A DNA stretch of 64,000 nt from Tyto alba (GCF_018691265.1 NW_024881272.1:27393323-27457322); one strand, 5' to 3'. Positions 31,691 through 45,520 are shown, numbered from the stretch's first letter. Notes: a model not told the origin generated them from the letters alone. Translations and numbers: made by a program.

Positions 31691-34459
31691 GATAATTAAA
31701 GTTGTACTCTACATGCATCAATTTATTTCCAGTTGAAGCTGTAGATATCAAAATGTGTGAGTCAAAGTAAAATCCAGTTTATGCTCTCAGAGTTAGATTG
31801 ACTTTGCAGTACTAACAGATATAATAAAGATTACTAGAAGCTTTCTGTATCACTACCATCAGACGATTCAGAATACAGAGAGAGGGGATTTGCTGAGTAA
31901 GAGGAACCATTTTTAGATTGACAGTTTTTTTCCTCTCTGTTGTGCTCATAATCATGTTCCTGGTTTTGAACACCACCAAGATACTTAGTGTTTTACAAAA
32001 ACATAAAGAGACTTTCAGAAAAAATGAAAGCATTACATTCTAAAAGGCATCAAGTCTCTGCTGCTTGTAAATACACTGTAAACAATACATGATGCTGCAT
32101 TATAAAGAAACAAAGACCAATTGTAACACAGAGAATCAGTTTTAAACCTTGCTGGACAGAAGGAATAAACATTGTTCTTCCTTTAGAGTCACAGCAGAAA
32201 AGAGGCAATAAAATGATAAAGAACTGATAAATGCAAATGAAATAACAATTTCTATATCTAAGAAACAGGGGCAGAGCAAAAAAATGTAAACTTCAACCAT
32301 CAGTAACAGCAGAACCAGCTGAAAAGCAAGGCAAACTCACCTGCATTAGCTTAAGAAATGAGTGCAATAAAGCGCCCAGAAAACAGGAAGGTGATAAATT
32401 AAAGGTTCTCAGCTCTGGTATGTTGAGTGTCTTAAGAGGGACAAAGAGAAAACAAACAAATACTCTTCCTGTGAACTGTTAAGAGCATGTGCTTTGTCCT
32501 CCTTTCCAGTACATACAAGCAACACACAGAATGCCCTAAATGACACATTTCTTTTTTATTTCTTTTGGGAAGTTAATTGCCTGACAGCAACACAACCTGA
32601 CTGGGCTCAGCATGGTCCCAACATCATGAACACTCACTGCATGTGTAACTATATCCATTCAAGCAGGCTCATTGAATTTATGTGTCTGCACAATGAACTC
32701 TTCGATCATGGTCAGTGCTAAGGAGTGTGGTAGCCCTGGGAACTGTGCTCCTCCAAAGCCTCTCCAGCCTGGAACAAAGCCAGTCAAATCACTGTACATT
32801 CTTTGGGAATGACTGTGTATGTGCAGTTAGTCTGACAGACTCAATATAGACTTACAATGCATAAGGAAGGTATAAATTGCAGCTGATTTTCACAATGGCT
32901 CTAGCTATTTAGAGAAGTAGCAGATTCCTCCAAAAATAGTTCAGGAAATTTGTCTCGCATGCCTTTTATAAAGGACATAGAATGTGACCTTATAACAAGG
33001 AAAAACAGATACAATACAGACAGCTGACAGTTACAGCATCGGCTGATCAGTTTGCAGAGACCCCTTCAAGTTACAGAAGTTCAGCCTGGAACTCTGGGAA
33101 CCCATCTTTTAAGATGAAACTAACTTCATATAGAATCAGGAACTTTTTCTCAACTTATTCGTTTTTAGAGTTCTTATTTAAAGATAGCAGAATAACAAAC
33201 AAGAGTCTGATCCTTCCTGCCTAACCTCATTCTACTCTTTCACTGAGCATAACTGAGTTGTTCGGGATCTGAAACAAACAAAATCTGGTTCTTTGATGTA
33301 TCTAATAGTAAATTGAGAGACTACTCTCCAAGTTAGTCCAATATTCTCATACACTCCCTCTTCCCTTTGCTAGTTCTCTCTATTGATATATACTTGATTT
33401 ACACTCTAAACTGTGAGTGGCTTGGGTATTCAGTTTGTCTGAGAAGCCTCCTGAACAATTTTCTTTGAGCCTTTTCGAATAAACTGCATATAACAGTGAA
33501 ATTTAAGCTCGAGTCAAATTCTTGGCCAAAAAAATGAAAGGTAGGAAAAATAGAAACCTGAAGTAAAATGCATGGAAATCCCATACAGAGGAAGTTATTA
33601 CCACTAATGCTTCTGAGCTCCTGCTGTGTTGAAGTGGTTTTACAGATACTCAGTGTAGGTCTGTTGCTCAACAAAAGAATTTATCTCTATGTTTTCATGA
33701 AAGAAGTAATAAATTTGTTACAATCAGTAAGCAAAATCCAAAAAGATTGGACGTTTGCCTTGGAATCTGCTTGCTATACAGAAAACAGTTTAATATTGGC
33801 AACGAAACAAATCTCAGAAGTGCACAGGACCTAATTAAAGGAGACGTGCTTAGAAAACAGATATTAAAATAACAGTCCACTAGTTTTGGATGAGAGATGA
33901 GAAACTATGAAGATAGAGTGTAAATTTTAAGGTGTTGATTTTCTGATGCTGTCAGGCAGCCTACTTGCTAAAATTCTCTGGGTACTATCAGGGTACAATG
34001 CTAACAGTGGTTGAAAGGCCATAGAGGCAATACTGTTCCATAACACTGTTGGTCTTTAACAGTGACCTTGACTGCTAATCCTTAAGCACATGTCAAAAAG
34101 GTTAACTTTACAAACACTACATGAAGGTATGAGTGTATACCTTTCCATCAGAAATATATACTAAAGAGAGGATAAATTTTAATTTATCATCTACAATATA
34201 GGAAGAAAAACGCACAGAACAGATTTACCGTAGATTTACCATTTAGATGTTTTATTGATACTTCCCAGAAGTATAAAAATAAATGCCCAATATGGAAAGT
34301 TTCTGTCTGCACATTTGTTACCTTTTTTTTTTCAGCTAGCACCAAACTGAAAAGTGTGGTTTTGCTTGTGCCATGAACTTTGCTTCAGGGCTGCTCCATT
34401 CCACTCACATTCCGGCCTTCTGGCCTGAAGAAGTTAAATCCCTGGCACCAGAGGGATAT

Positions 34460-34460
<1 letters not shown>
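31691..34460. other. unannotated sequence
   Basis: About 2.8 kb without recognisable gene or repeat. AGATTTACC is directly repeated at 34222-34241. A clean acceptor-like tract ends at 32509 (TTTGTCCTCCTTTCCAG), followed by an unrecognised open frame to 32721. Confidence 0.5.

Positions 34461-34463
<3 letters not shown>

Positions 34464-34493
<30 letters not shown>
34464..34493. repeat. poly-T tract
   Basis: About 30 consecutive T, among the longest homopolymers in the window. Confidence 0.93.
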
Positions 34494-35960
34494 CCCTTCA
34501 TATGGGCCTTTTTTAGTCCTTTCTTTGGCTTAAACAGTTTAATTCATGTTCTGACTTCACAAGAGAGAGTTTCACCTTTTTCATGTGATGGAAAATAATT
34601 TCTACTTAAAACTTCAAACATAATTTTGTCATTGACTCTACTGACCCACTAGAGCTCAGGACTGTGTTCTGCAGGACACACAGCCATGGACAGTAAGAAA
34701 GCACTGGGCAGCATTACCCTGTGGAGCTGTCTATGTTTTGAGAGTTGTGTCTGGACTCCAAAGATCAAAACTTTTCTTTCTACCTTGCCTTCCACCTACA
34801 TTTCAGAAAAGCAAGCATCACAAGGATTGCTTGTTAGGGAGCACTTCTGGCTCTCAGGAAAGTTTCAGGAACTACAACCAGCTCAGAGGAAACTAAAATT
34901 AAAGGATGACCTTAGCGACCTTCCTCATGCAGCTCTGTGCCAGCTAGCAATAACCTGGTTCATATTTTGGGAATTCAGTAGAACATCACCAGGAAGAAAA
35001 GCTCTAAAAATGAAAATAAAAAGCCAAGGGTATCAATATTAGCACTGAATTTGGACAGCCATTTAAGTTTCAATTTCCACTAATTCCTAAGCGTGGTTGG
35101 TGAACATGAAGAATGTCAGTACATTTCCTCCAGAACAGATTAAAGCTGCAATCAAAAGCAATAAACTTAAACTCAAAATATAATTGATAAAGTAGGAACC
35201 AGAAGTCATTTGTCAGCCTAACGGATGTATCAACTGAAGCAATTTGTGACCACTTGTTGAGGCTCTTCTGAGCCACCCCCTACCACACCAATGATGACGC
35301 AATAGACCATAAAGTTTGTCATCAGAGCGTTAGAATCAAGTTAGCAAAGAGGCAAAATGTATCTTACCTCTGAAAAAATTATCCCCATATTTGTATTACA
35401 AGCAGAAGAAATTTATATTGCAGTGGTTTGGATTAAACCTATTGCATGTCTGCACTTACTCAGATCTGCATCTGAACTGAAGGTGTTGTCAAAACTCTAA
35501 TATTAATATAGAGACATGCACACATATGTAGCAAATATTTTCTCATAACGCCCTGCTGGCACAAGTGCACCTACCTACACAAAACCCAGACTCTATTCTA
35601 CCTAAAATAATTAAAATCAGACATGTAAGGTTATGAACCTCCCCATGCACACTGCATGCTGATATGCAAGATAACCCAAACGCGAGGGCTATCCCCGCAC
35701 TACAGCAGGTGACACTGTGAACTAAACACTGGCATCCGTAGTACAAGAGGTAATCATCGTACACTCCATTACAAGCAACACTGCAGAACTGCTACCAGTA
35801 ATGATACCCATCACATAACATTGTAGCTGGGTGATTTAAAGAAGAGGAGTCTGGACTTTGAATTTCTTTGTTTTGCTATTCACATTCTATGGAGTCTTAG
35901 ATTCTTTTCAGAGCTGATATTATGTCAATGCACTCATTACAGTTTAGCTGAGGTCTGTGT
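34494..35960. other. unannotated sequence
   Basis: A 118-codon plus-strand frame (34686-35042) has no recognisable domain. Nothing else seen. Confidence 0.5.
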
Positions 35961-35980
35961 ATTGTTCTTCATATATATTC

Positions 35981-36034
35981 ACAGCATACAGTAAACTCTA
36001 ATAGCTCCTTTGGAGCTGTTACACTGTATGCTGT
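35981..36034. ncRNA. long, well-paired hairpin (possible structured RNA or MITE-like remnant)
   Basis: Outer arms ACAGCATACAGT (35981-35992) and ACTGTATGCTGT (36023-36034) are perfectly complementary over 12 bases. An inner stem TAATAGCTCC (35999-36008) pairs with GGAGCTGTTA (36012-36021) with one T-G wobble around a TTT loop. Bulges of six and one base separate the stems, so 22 of 54 positions on one side pair. A further ATTGTT (35961-35966) / AACAAT (36046-36051) pair could extend it. The fold resembles a small microRNA precursor or a palindromic transposon relic. Transcription is unknown, and I match it to no known microRNA. Confidence 0.3.
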
Positions 36035-36051
36035 AAATGGTTATTAACAAT

Positions 36052-38660
36052 AGTATTCATTCATCTACATGTAATGGATTCATAATAGCAAAAGTAGAGT
36101 GAAAATCTTACGCTGTAATATGAAAAGTAGATACTGCAGAAAGGCAGCATTTTAATACTCAATACTCTGACTGTTTTAATTATTTTTTAAATATCAATAG
36201 GTCCTGCTTCAGTAGCTTGTAAAATTACACAAACCAAAGCAGCCTTTAAGTCAAAGGAGCACAGTGAATAGTGTGCATAAAGCCAGAGATCTCCACAAGC
36301 CTAACTGTTCCTACAGATCAGCCCGTGGTGTGGATGGGAACATTCTCACATAAGGATCTCTGCTGATTAATCAGCACCAGGACGGAGATGATCCCAGCCC
36401 TTGTGGTGCCCTTCTGAACTGAATGCCTATTCTCCGGGCATTCATAGGCACTCGCACTCCATGTGCTGGGAGGTGGAGGAAGAACAAGAAGAAAACCACC
36501 AGGCAGAAATGGCATCCTTCACCCACTAAAAGTTCTGTGAAAGGGAAATTAAAGCCAGCATAGAGGACCAAAATGGCTACACTGAACTCAGAAATTAATC
36601 CATACACCTCCGAGAAATACTACCTTAGAGGAACAAATCCTGCTCCCTCCAATCAGGAAAATCCCCAAAAGATCTCCTCAGGGAAAACATTAATTTTCAG
36701 ACCCAGTGTACAGTAACAGAACCTCATTTTTCTATTGCTTCAAACAAAAATACCCACAAATAAGTCACATGGATCCAATTTAGGACAGTCAAAGACAATT
36801 CACAGAAAACGTCCAAGGCACCCACTCCCTACAGACACAGTGGGAAATGTCTAATTGAACCTAACAGGTGCTAACTCATCCCTAGTATGGGGAATGGTGC
36901 AGAGAGAAAGGAGCAGTTCTGAGGTCAGTCTTGATAAGTGAAGAAAAAATGGTCTTTCTTTGCAGGTTATTTTAAGGATTTTTTAAATTTAAATCCAGCT
37001 AAAGCTAACCAAAGGAACAGATTTTAAAAAGAAGTTACTAGCAAACCATGAACACACTATGAAGACTGACTGACACTGCTGTGAGAAAGTAGTTGAGCTT
37101 CCAGTATAGGTTTGTTCAAGTCATGTTTTATTTACCTAAGAGTTTAGTATGGTTAGAAGCATATCTTCCATGGAATTTTTCTTCATAACTTGAGATGACT
37201 TCTACAGTGCTTTTCTCAGCACAGTCTGAGATGGTAGAATAACACAAGAATATCAGGTCTCATTATGTCAGCTTAATAATTGGTTTCTTTAGTCATCCAG
37301 AAATCTAATGGAAATTGTAAACATCAATACAAATTTAGCCTTAGTTGGTATCCTCTGAACACCACTAATTTAGCCATTAGTTAGATTACCTTGTAACCTA
37401 AATGCAATGCCTTTGTTCTCAAGCAACAAGATAAAATAGAAGAGGAAAACATAAATGTATTCATGATAGTCAGGACAAGATACATAGTTAAAAGGAGTTT
37501 TTACCAAAAATCTGAGCAGGTTCATATATAACATAAAAAGTATCAGAGCTTGTGTCTAGCACAGACACAGGGAAAGAAATAGATTTTTAAAGGATTCATT
37601 GGATAAGCTGTTTTTTGAAGCTGAGTCCGACACCCAATAAAATCCACCAGCAGTTATTTATCACAGAAGAATAATTTGCTTGAATACTTGAATACTTTGT
37701 GGTGAACAGTAAAGAGCAAATGTCATTCTTTGTTTTATTGTTTCTTATTTTTATCGGGTTGTACAAAGATACTGTAATGATACTGACATAAGCCATGTTG
37801 TAATTTACCTGTGTTTTATGGATGTTTTTTAGCTTACACTAAAGGTCAATGGTGCTATTTGTATCACTGGCAAGGGCATTCAAAAAATCTTACAAATCAG
37901 TAATATTCTTGAAAAACAGAATCAAGAAAATTGTAGCTGCAATGCTATTTATTTTTGCCTGCCTATTAAACAACTATTCCAGTGTATTTTATATCTGTAA
38001 CTATTTAATATAATTAGCTGCATGGCAATGACATTTTTTATAGCTAATTTTTTTTAGAGCTAATATGTTAACCCCCCAGGACCCAATCTTTGTGAGGTGA
38101 GAGTTTGTTCATTATATTCAAATTAGTAGAGATACAATAGCGCAGGCAGTTATACAGCTTATCTTTTCTGCAAATATATGTAGACCACTCTAAAATGATT
38201 TGCTTTTTTTTTTTTTGCCCCCCTGGCTATAAATAACTGGAAAGATAGACTTCTGGTTCTTGCTAAAACTGAGTCTTAAACTATGAATATCACAGAAGAA
38301 AGCAATTGTTCTTTTAGATTTAAATGTAAATGTTTACATCTATAGCATAACTATCTTTGCTCATAGGAATGAAAAATAAAGCTTGATATATTCAGAGCTT
38401 CATCTCTATTAGCAACAGACAAGCCTGCTTTGCCTCAGATCACAACTGATTAAAAATAATATTCAACTGTGATTATCAAGATTGTACCCAATCACAAGAG
38501 CTACTGTATTGCAGGCATATTCAAAACTTCACAGACAGAGGGCAAGGAAGGTGGTTGGAAAATCTTAATGTGAAAGTGATTTGTATGATCTGCATAGCAC
38601 ATTAATCTACAGCAAAACCAAAGTTGTTTCCTCTGCGTTCCTAGTTTGTATTTTTATGTT
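36052..38660. other. unannotated sequence
   Basis: About 2.6 kb with no gene or repeat family recognised. GAATACTT is directly repeated near 37683 and a short T run is at 38202-38217. Confidence 0.5.
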
Positions 38661-38669
38661 TAGCTATGT

Positions 38670-38950
38670 TCTGAGTGGTGCCAATTACCAATGCAATAGT
38701 TACAGGCTTGATTATCTCCCTGATTTTAGAGAGTCCTGTTCCATTGATAAGAATCTCTGGTATACAGTCTGTATCACACAATGCTGCTCCATCGCCTGAT
38801 ATTGAGTTAAAAGGACCATAAATCCTGCTTGGCAACCTGGTCTGCTGGAATAATGGAGAGTGCTTGGCAGCATTGGCTGAGCTGTAATTCAAGCTCATCT
38901 CCTCAGACAACTGGAGAGGGACACACATGGCCGCAGAACTCATTTCAGAG
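38670..38950. promoter_or_regulatory. candidate conserved non-coding element
   Basis: Words such as TGCCAATTACCAATGC, CTTGATTATCTCCC and CTTGGCAACC (RFX/NFI-like), with a further TTGGCAGCATTGGC, cluster within 280 bases. The minus strand is open for 100 codons here without a recognisable protein. Confidence 0.3.
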
Positions 38951-40155
38951 TCTGAAAGCCATTAAACATCTTTTGCTGGCTTCTACACGAAGGAGTGTGA
39001 TGCCAGAACCTCAGTGCCAAGGGATACCCAAAGGGAAGGCATATGGTCTGCTTTCACTTGTGCTGAAGAGTTCATTCTTGTTATTTAAAGAAATAATAGA
39101 ATGTATGGTTCTTTCTTTATCACCAGTCTGCCTATTTTAAAGGAGGACTATTGATATATGATTAAGTCAAATACAATACTGTAGCCTCCTTCACACGGTG
39201 CACTGGTTGTATCTGCAAAATGGTGGGATAAGCAAACAAGGAGGGAAAAGTCCCAGGCAGGAGTTCAGCTGATTCATGTATTCCTCCAAAGAGTGCCTTG
39301 AAAAGTGCAAGAGGCATCATGCATCTATGCTCTACCAGTCACATGGCAAACCATGTTGTGGACATTACCTATCCAAAGGACAAGTAATGCTGCTTCTGAT
39401 GTACAGCAAGTACAGAAGATTCACTCTCTGGCAGAAATGAAAGCTTGTAAGAGCAATCAATGCTTCTGCTTGTGTAATCAGCCCTTACATGATCCAGTCT
39501 CACATCAAACCCCTTCATTTTAGCATGCAACTGAAATCTACAAAATTAATGTCAATATTATTGAAGTTGTCAGTGCAGCATGTTATAACCATGTGCAGAA
39601 AACCTAGAGTAGGTTTAGAGCAACTGGTACAGAAAGAGCTTATTGTGAGTCTTTATTTCACCCCACATAGGAAAGGAAATTTTAGTTGCTATAAGATTCA
39701 CAGGCTGGCTTTGACATCAACACTAAATATAACCAGCAGCCAGAAATATGGAACAGAAAGAGCAGGTACAAAGAAATTGAAGAAATCAGTGAGAAGAAAC
39801 TGCAATGGGGTTAGAATTTTTTGCATCCTTTTACAAGCGTATTTATACAGAAAAAGGAGTGGAGATAGTGCTACAGTATATAAGCAGACCAATGCTCAAG
39901 CCTTTTAGATCTGCTACTCTTGCAGCTCATTTAAAGCCTTGGCTATATTAATTGAATCAATAATCAAGCCGTTGTTTTGATAATTTCACTCTGATGGTAT
40001 TTTTCCTGGAATGACAGACAAAGGGGGAAAAGTAATCATCTCAACAAGGTCCAAAGTCTCCAAAGGTTTCCAAGGCAGAAACAGACTGAAACATCAGATA
40101 CCAACTTGCTGAGATCAACAACATGAAACCCAGCAGCTGGTAGTCTTACACAACA
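38951..40155. other. unannotated sequence
   Basis: A 139-codon frame (39489-39908) shows no domain and is probably chance. Nothing else seen. Confidence 0.5.
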
Positions 40156-40162
40156 TTAGGTG

Positions 40163-40173
40163 ACTGAGTCAGT
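40163..40173. promoter_or_regulatory. palindromic AP-1/MAF-like site
   Basis: ACTGAGTCAGT is a perfect palindrome around one base with the TGAGTCA core and flanks leaning toward a MAF recognition element. Confidence 0.3.
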
Positions 40174-43100
40174 GAGTGAATGAATGGGGCAAGATAAACA
40201 AAGCTAGGATTTGTAATGAAAATATTAACCAAATTACATATATCAATTCCCTCTTATAAAATACAAGTTAATCTTTAAATACCTGCATTGGCATCTCTAC
40301 AAAAATCTGACCTCTGAATATATACAATTCAAACTGGATACAAACCAAATCTGAACTACTATGTCATACCTATTCCTTCTTCACCTCACATTTTCTCCAT
40401 TTAGAAAATGGAAATTTCACAATCAAATGATTGCATAAAAAAACAAGTTTCATAAAAGAGTTAAAAAACAAGTCAGATAAATGAAAGCAGGTACTACTCC
40501 ACCTCCCAGGGTAAACACGCTAATGCAGGGCTAATTAATCCATTAAGACACAGGCTACAACAAGACAATGAAACTGAACATAGAAACATCAATTTTATAA
40601 CTCACTGTGCTATAATTATTCTCTGGCTCAGTGAATGCATATACCCTTTCAGAAACCTACAGTGCCTTTCATCTTACATAAAGGATTAAATCTTTAACTA
40701 ACCCACACACAGGAAATACAGCCTTCTGTAATGTTCCCACATTACTCCCTGCACACTGCTAGATATTGCTCATTTATAGTAAAATCTGACTATTTGCAAT
40801 ATCTGAGGAATGTTGTCTGAATATTTTTTTCAGAGGTGTATGTAACTCTGCCCTGATTACATTTTCCACAACTACACATCCAAGAGCATAATACATTTCT
40901 AAGCAGCAAACTAAACTATTCATGGGGAAAGTTGGGAAGAATTAAAAGATCTTTAGTGTGAATGTTAATCATTGTGTGTAATTTGAGGATACAGGCATTT
41001 GTTTTTAAAATCCACAAAAAGGAATGACCCCTTGTAATTAATACAGCACAATTTCTGGTATAAGTCATCTAAACACATTTTCCAAGCAACATTAATCCTA
41101 TTAAAATCATACACAAAACCCCATTACAAATCAAAATAAAGTGATTCACAAGTTTCATGCATATCTACTACAACTCCTGAATATAAAACAATGTGCCATT
41201 TACATGGCAGATCCTCTCGGTAATATTCTGTTCTCTCTCCATGCATGGGACACCTAGTGATATGAAGAGGAGTTTGTATATATAGTGAGACTGAATCCAA
41301 ATTAATCATGTAGAACTTTGAACAAGATTCTTCCTGTAAATTATTTGTGAGGTTTACTTGGTAAACCATTAATCATTCTTGTCCTACAGTCTTTGTCCTT
41401 CCAAACACAGTCACTAGTTTGTGCAGAATATATTGCTAATTGTGTTTTATTTTTATATGAAAATACTGATTTACAACACTTTTCTCTGCCCTAGCAACAC
41501 CACATGAACACATGCATCTGGTAAACTTGCTCATAACACTCACACAGAGAACCTTGTAAGTTCATTCTGCAATATAATATCTCTGTAGAGCTGAAAACCA
41601 GCAATAAGTAGAAAATCATTCAAAGGTTTTCCTGTAAAACACAAGGTTAGTAACCAATGGTCAACTCCACTAGTTTCTTTTATCCCTATCAAAAGTAAAT
41701 CATTGCCATGCTACTTGTTTGCCTTGAAGCTACAGAAACTAGGCACTGACTCCCTCTGCTCTGTCATTCCTGATCCTATCATTCCAGTTGGTAGAAGTGC
41801 CAGTTTAGTGCTATCAAATGCAAAGAATCAATATGCTGGCAGACACAAAGTAGTGTGTTGAGCCATCAGACCACAACAGCCTGAGATCAGTTTTATTTTT
41901 TTCCCTTTTGTTTTTGTGCTGCTTTTTTCCTACTGCCTTATCTGGAGTCACTGGATAGAAGCCATCTATCAATCAAGCAAAGTCTCAACAAGTTTTATTA
42001 CTCAGCTGCTCAAAACAGGGAATAAAGATCAGCCCTCATTATTATCACAGAATATGCTAAAATCTACTTTATTTTTCAGTGATCCATTTTCTTTGCCACG
42101 TTAAATTAATGACATAATTTTAATTGACCCACAGGGCTACACAGACTTACTGAGAAACGTAGCTGAGAATTTCTATATATAAAAGGTCCTTGAACGACTT
42201 GGAAGAAGATTTGCAATGTCAGTAATATCGCTGGTCAACATTTTATTTACTTTACTTGATTCTGTTTGTACATGTGCCTACAGGAACTGATGGCCACAGA
42301 CCATTTCTGTGAATTCTTGGAAATGTCTTCTCCACAGCAATCAAAATTTATGATTCCCTCCATCCAAATGCAGAGCAGATTGTCTTCCAAAACTGTTCTT
42401 CAACGTCTGGTTCTCGCGGAGAGAAAACTGAGTATTTTTGTGTTTTCCAACTTCAATAGAACTAATCCTGAAATATGAGTTAGCCATATATTTATGTACA
42501 TCAGTTGATGTAGGCCACAGAGAGAAGATGATTTGCAGAGGTGTGGGACTCTTATGTGAGCTGAACACCACCTCCACACTGGATTGATCTGTCCTCATCT
42601 GTAATGAAGCTGATCATCTGAAGGATGAGTCAGGCTAGTATAACACCGGCATACAGTAAGAGCTTTCTTTACTGCTGCATAAGGGACAGGAGCTGGCTCT
42701 ATTTTCTTCCCCCTTAAAAAATTAAGTTTTAAAATTAGGCAATTCCATTGTTATTTTATCATAATTAAAGACTGAGGTGTACAGTGATAGAAATGCACTC
42801 TGAATTCACAGAATCATTCCTGGATTTCTCAGCATCCTGTAATTAACACAATGAAGAACCTTGAAATTCACTTAGCAATTAGCAGTGGTGAACAAAAATG
42901 AGTTGCCTTTAAGGCACTTAGGCCATATTCACACATCCTATTTTAAGAACCAAGCTGCTTAATTTCCACACCTGCAAACTAGGCTCCTGGATCTGGAAGG
43001 ATGATTCAGACAGCTTAAGTTAGGACTGAAAGTTTTTTATATCCAGAATCATACTGACATAATTTTGATCCAAGTGCATGCATTACTTCTCAGGTAACTT

Positions 43101-44450
43101 CTTTCCTCCCTATTGCTAGTCCCACTGAGTACTACCCTGGTCTCTTATTCTAAATTTGAGATATGCCACACACAAAGGCTTTAAATCCCAGGTCAAATAG
43201 CAACCAATAGAAACCAGCTAAAGGCCAGCTTTGCATGTTACTGCTGATACTGTGTGAAAGGTTTTCCAGGATGCGTCAGTATTATATGTGTTGAAGAACC
43301 CAGTAAAAACGCCCTGTACTTCAGGATGCTTGTCAATACTCTAAATTTGAGAGATCGGGAGAAACAGTAGCCATAAAATGATGCTTTGCATATTCAACTG
43401 TTTGATAAGCTCTGCAACTGCAATTTAATGGTGCTGTACAAATGCCAGGATTGTTACTCTTTTAAAAATGAAAAGATTAAAAGTCAATATATATTGCATT
43501 ATCCCTCCCCTGTGCTGCTAAGGAAGGTGCCAACCAATATTCTTCATAGAATAAACCTTGTTCTTCACCTCACATTTTGCAGTTTATCCCTGCTCATGAC
43601 AGCAAGTATCTCTATGATTAAGCGTATAATCCTATTTCTTTGCTGTGACATCTTGGTGACCAAATAATTAAACTATTTTTCATTTTGTATTTTGAATTGT
43701 TTAAATGGAAGAATTTGATAAGAGAAGTCATTTTAACCCCATTGTTTTTGGAATTTCTTTTGTTTACTGCATGCTATGAAGGTATTTTCTTCCATATGCT
43801 TCTAGAAGCCAAGAACACCAAGGTCAAGGGCTGGCTCTTTCCTAGGATTCACACACGAGACTCCCACTGAGTACAGCAGCAACCACCCAAGTACAAGTGA
43901 TGGGAAGTAGAAGGCCACTGGAATGTCTTCAGCTTTGTGAAATTCAAAGGGTTCTAAACATTTCAGTTATTGATACATATATTTATGATGTGCTGTCTCA
44001 ATATTAGTAGATACAAACATTAATGACAGACTGTGCTAACCTCCCTTTTTATTTTTTTTATTTGAGAATCACAAAAATGTATTTTTAGATAAGTCAGTAC
44101 TCTATAAGAAAGTAAACTAGATTTTTTTCTCTTTCTATGAAATGAGAAGACCTCTTCTTTTTGTTAACTCCAGTTCATGAAAAATCAGTTCTTTTTTTGT
44201 GACTAGATTTCACAAAAGAAAAAAAATGTTACCATTTTTTAAAAAAACTATTATATTACTAAATCATTAAGAAAATAAGTAAAGCTCTAATAGTCACCCA
44301 AAGAAGTTAATAGGACAAATAGTTTTGGTTCATACTGGTAATCGTGAGCAACAGTGGGTAAAGGCTGATGGGAGAGTTCCATGGCAGCCTGTGCAGGGAT
44401 GCCACTGTAGTCTTCTGCTGATACCTAATATTTAAAACATGCCCTGCTCA
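40174..44450. other. unannotated AT-rich sequence
   Basis: More than 4 kb without recognisable genes, repeats or strong structure. Small frames only. Confidence 0.5.
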
Positions 44451-44459
44451 ATAATACAC

Positions 44460-44900
44460 ACTTTATCACTCTGTCATACCTTACATTGAAAAGTTTTACA
44501 AAAACTGCAACTGACATGCGTCATTTATTTCCACTTCAGCCAATTAAAGAGCAATGATTTGAAAAGCACTCTCATTAAATGATTTACATTTGGATTACAA
44601 ATCTGGGCAAATCTGGAGTTCTGCAATAACCTTGTTTCAGTATTTTTAAAGGACTGATCAAGAGAAGTGAAACAATATCAAATAGATTAAGGCATTATCT
44701 ATCCAATTAAGAAAAAGAAAGAAATACTCAACTCTTGAATGATTTGGCCAGTAATGTATTTGTGTGCATCTGGGTTTTCATTTATTAGTACAAAGCAATG
44801 ACTTGTACCTATAACGATTTATCTGTGTTAATATTAAAGCACTTTACCCAGCGGTGGTTCAATCTCATTTCAGTAAACTAGCTGCTATTCACCTCCTTAA
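44460..44900. promoter_or_regulatory. candidate conserved non-coding element
   Basis: Homeodomain/POU-like words recur: CAATTAAAGAGCAATG, CATTAAATGATTTACATT, TGGATTACAAATC, CCAATTAAG and TTCATTTATTAGTACAAAG. No simple repeat or frame explains the block. Its 3' edge lies 60 bases from the hairpin at 44960-45062. Confidence 0.35.
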
Positions 44901-44959
44901 AGGCAGGATGCAATAGGTAGAGGAACCTTACTTTAAAGGTAAATATATTCACATCTTTT

Positions 44960-45062
44960 GTGGTCCTGGACCCAGTGGTCCCACTTTGCTGCCTACCAGT
45001 ACAAGGGAATTCTGTCACTTTTCTGAACGGGAACAGTAGTGGACCACTGGGCTACAAACCAC
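44960..45062. ncRNA. long hairpin with symmetric internal loop
   Basis: CCCAGTGGTCCCAC (44971-44984) pairs with GTGGACCACTGGG (45039-45051), 13 base pairs with one bulge. Outside it GTGGT (44960-44964) pairs with ACCAC (45058-45062) across a symmetric 6x6 internal loop. The enclosed loop is 54 bases. The total of 103 bases is in the microRNA-precursor size range, but the loop is large and no known microRNA is recognised. A decayed inverted-repeat transposon is another reading. Confidence 0.3.
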
Positions 45063-45400
45063 TCTTGCAGAACTGTAATGAAACAGGGATCCAAGATGCA
45101 CATTGATCTGAGTGCATTACTACATTGACTAGTAGGAAAAATGTCAGATGGCATTCAGAAAGAAATTTCCAAGTAGAAATTTAAGAGACAGTATTAAGTA
45201 GAAGATGGTTGTCAAAAGTTTAGGTGCTATCAGATTTCAAGTTAACTGATCCAGATGCATGGAATTACAGAAGAACAGAAAATTTCCTGTTACATCTGGA
45301 TGCTAGAGTACCTTAGAGCATACTTCAGCTTTTGCCAAGAAATTAATGAAGACTTTGCAGATGGAGGATGGGTCTGAGAAACAGCTTACTCTTTATACTA
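45063..45400. other. unannotated sequence
   Basis: Nothing recognised. Confidence 0.5.
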
Positions 45401-45402
45401 TC

Positions 45403-45520
45403 TTACTTTGTGATCATGGGAAAGACATTCATCTTATTTACTCCACCTTTAAAATCAGGCTAAATATATATTATTCATCCTCAAGAAGGGCTGAGTTATT
45501 GATGACAATGGCTTTGTAAC
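45403..45520 (+). repeat. old MIR-like SINE fragment
   Basis: TTACTTTGTGATCATGGGAA, CATTCATCTTATTTACTCC, TTTAAAATCAGGCTAAATA and TATTATTCATCCTCAAGAAG follow the MIR order 'tgtgaccttgggcaagtcacttaa...tctgtaaaatggggataataatacc...'. Orientation is opposite to the copy at 26069-26205. Very diverged. Confidence 0.5.

Noticed and set aside
32494..32721. Exon-like frame after a clean acceptor at 32509
   Set aside because: The acceptor is good, but no donor fits and the translation is not protein-like. Such acceptors occur repeatedly in 64 kb.
39489..39908. 139-codon plus-strand frame
   Set aside because: No recognisable family, low-information composition and no splice or start support.
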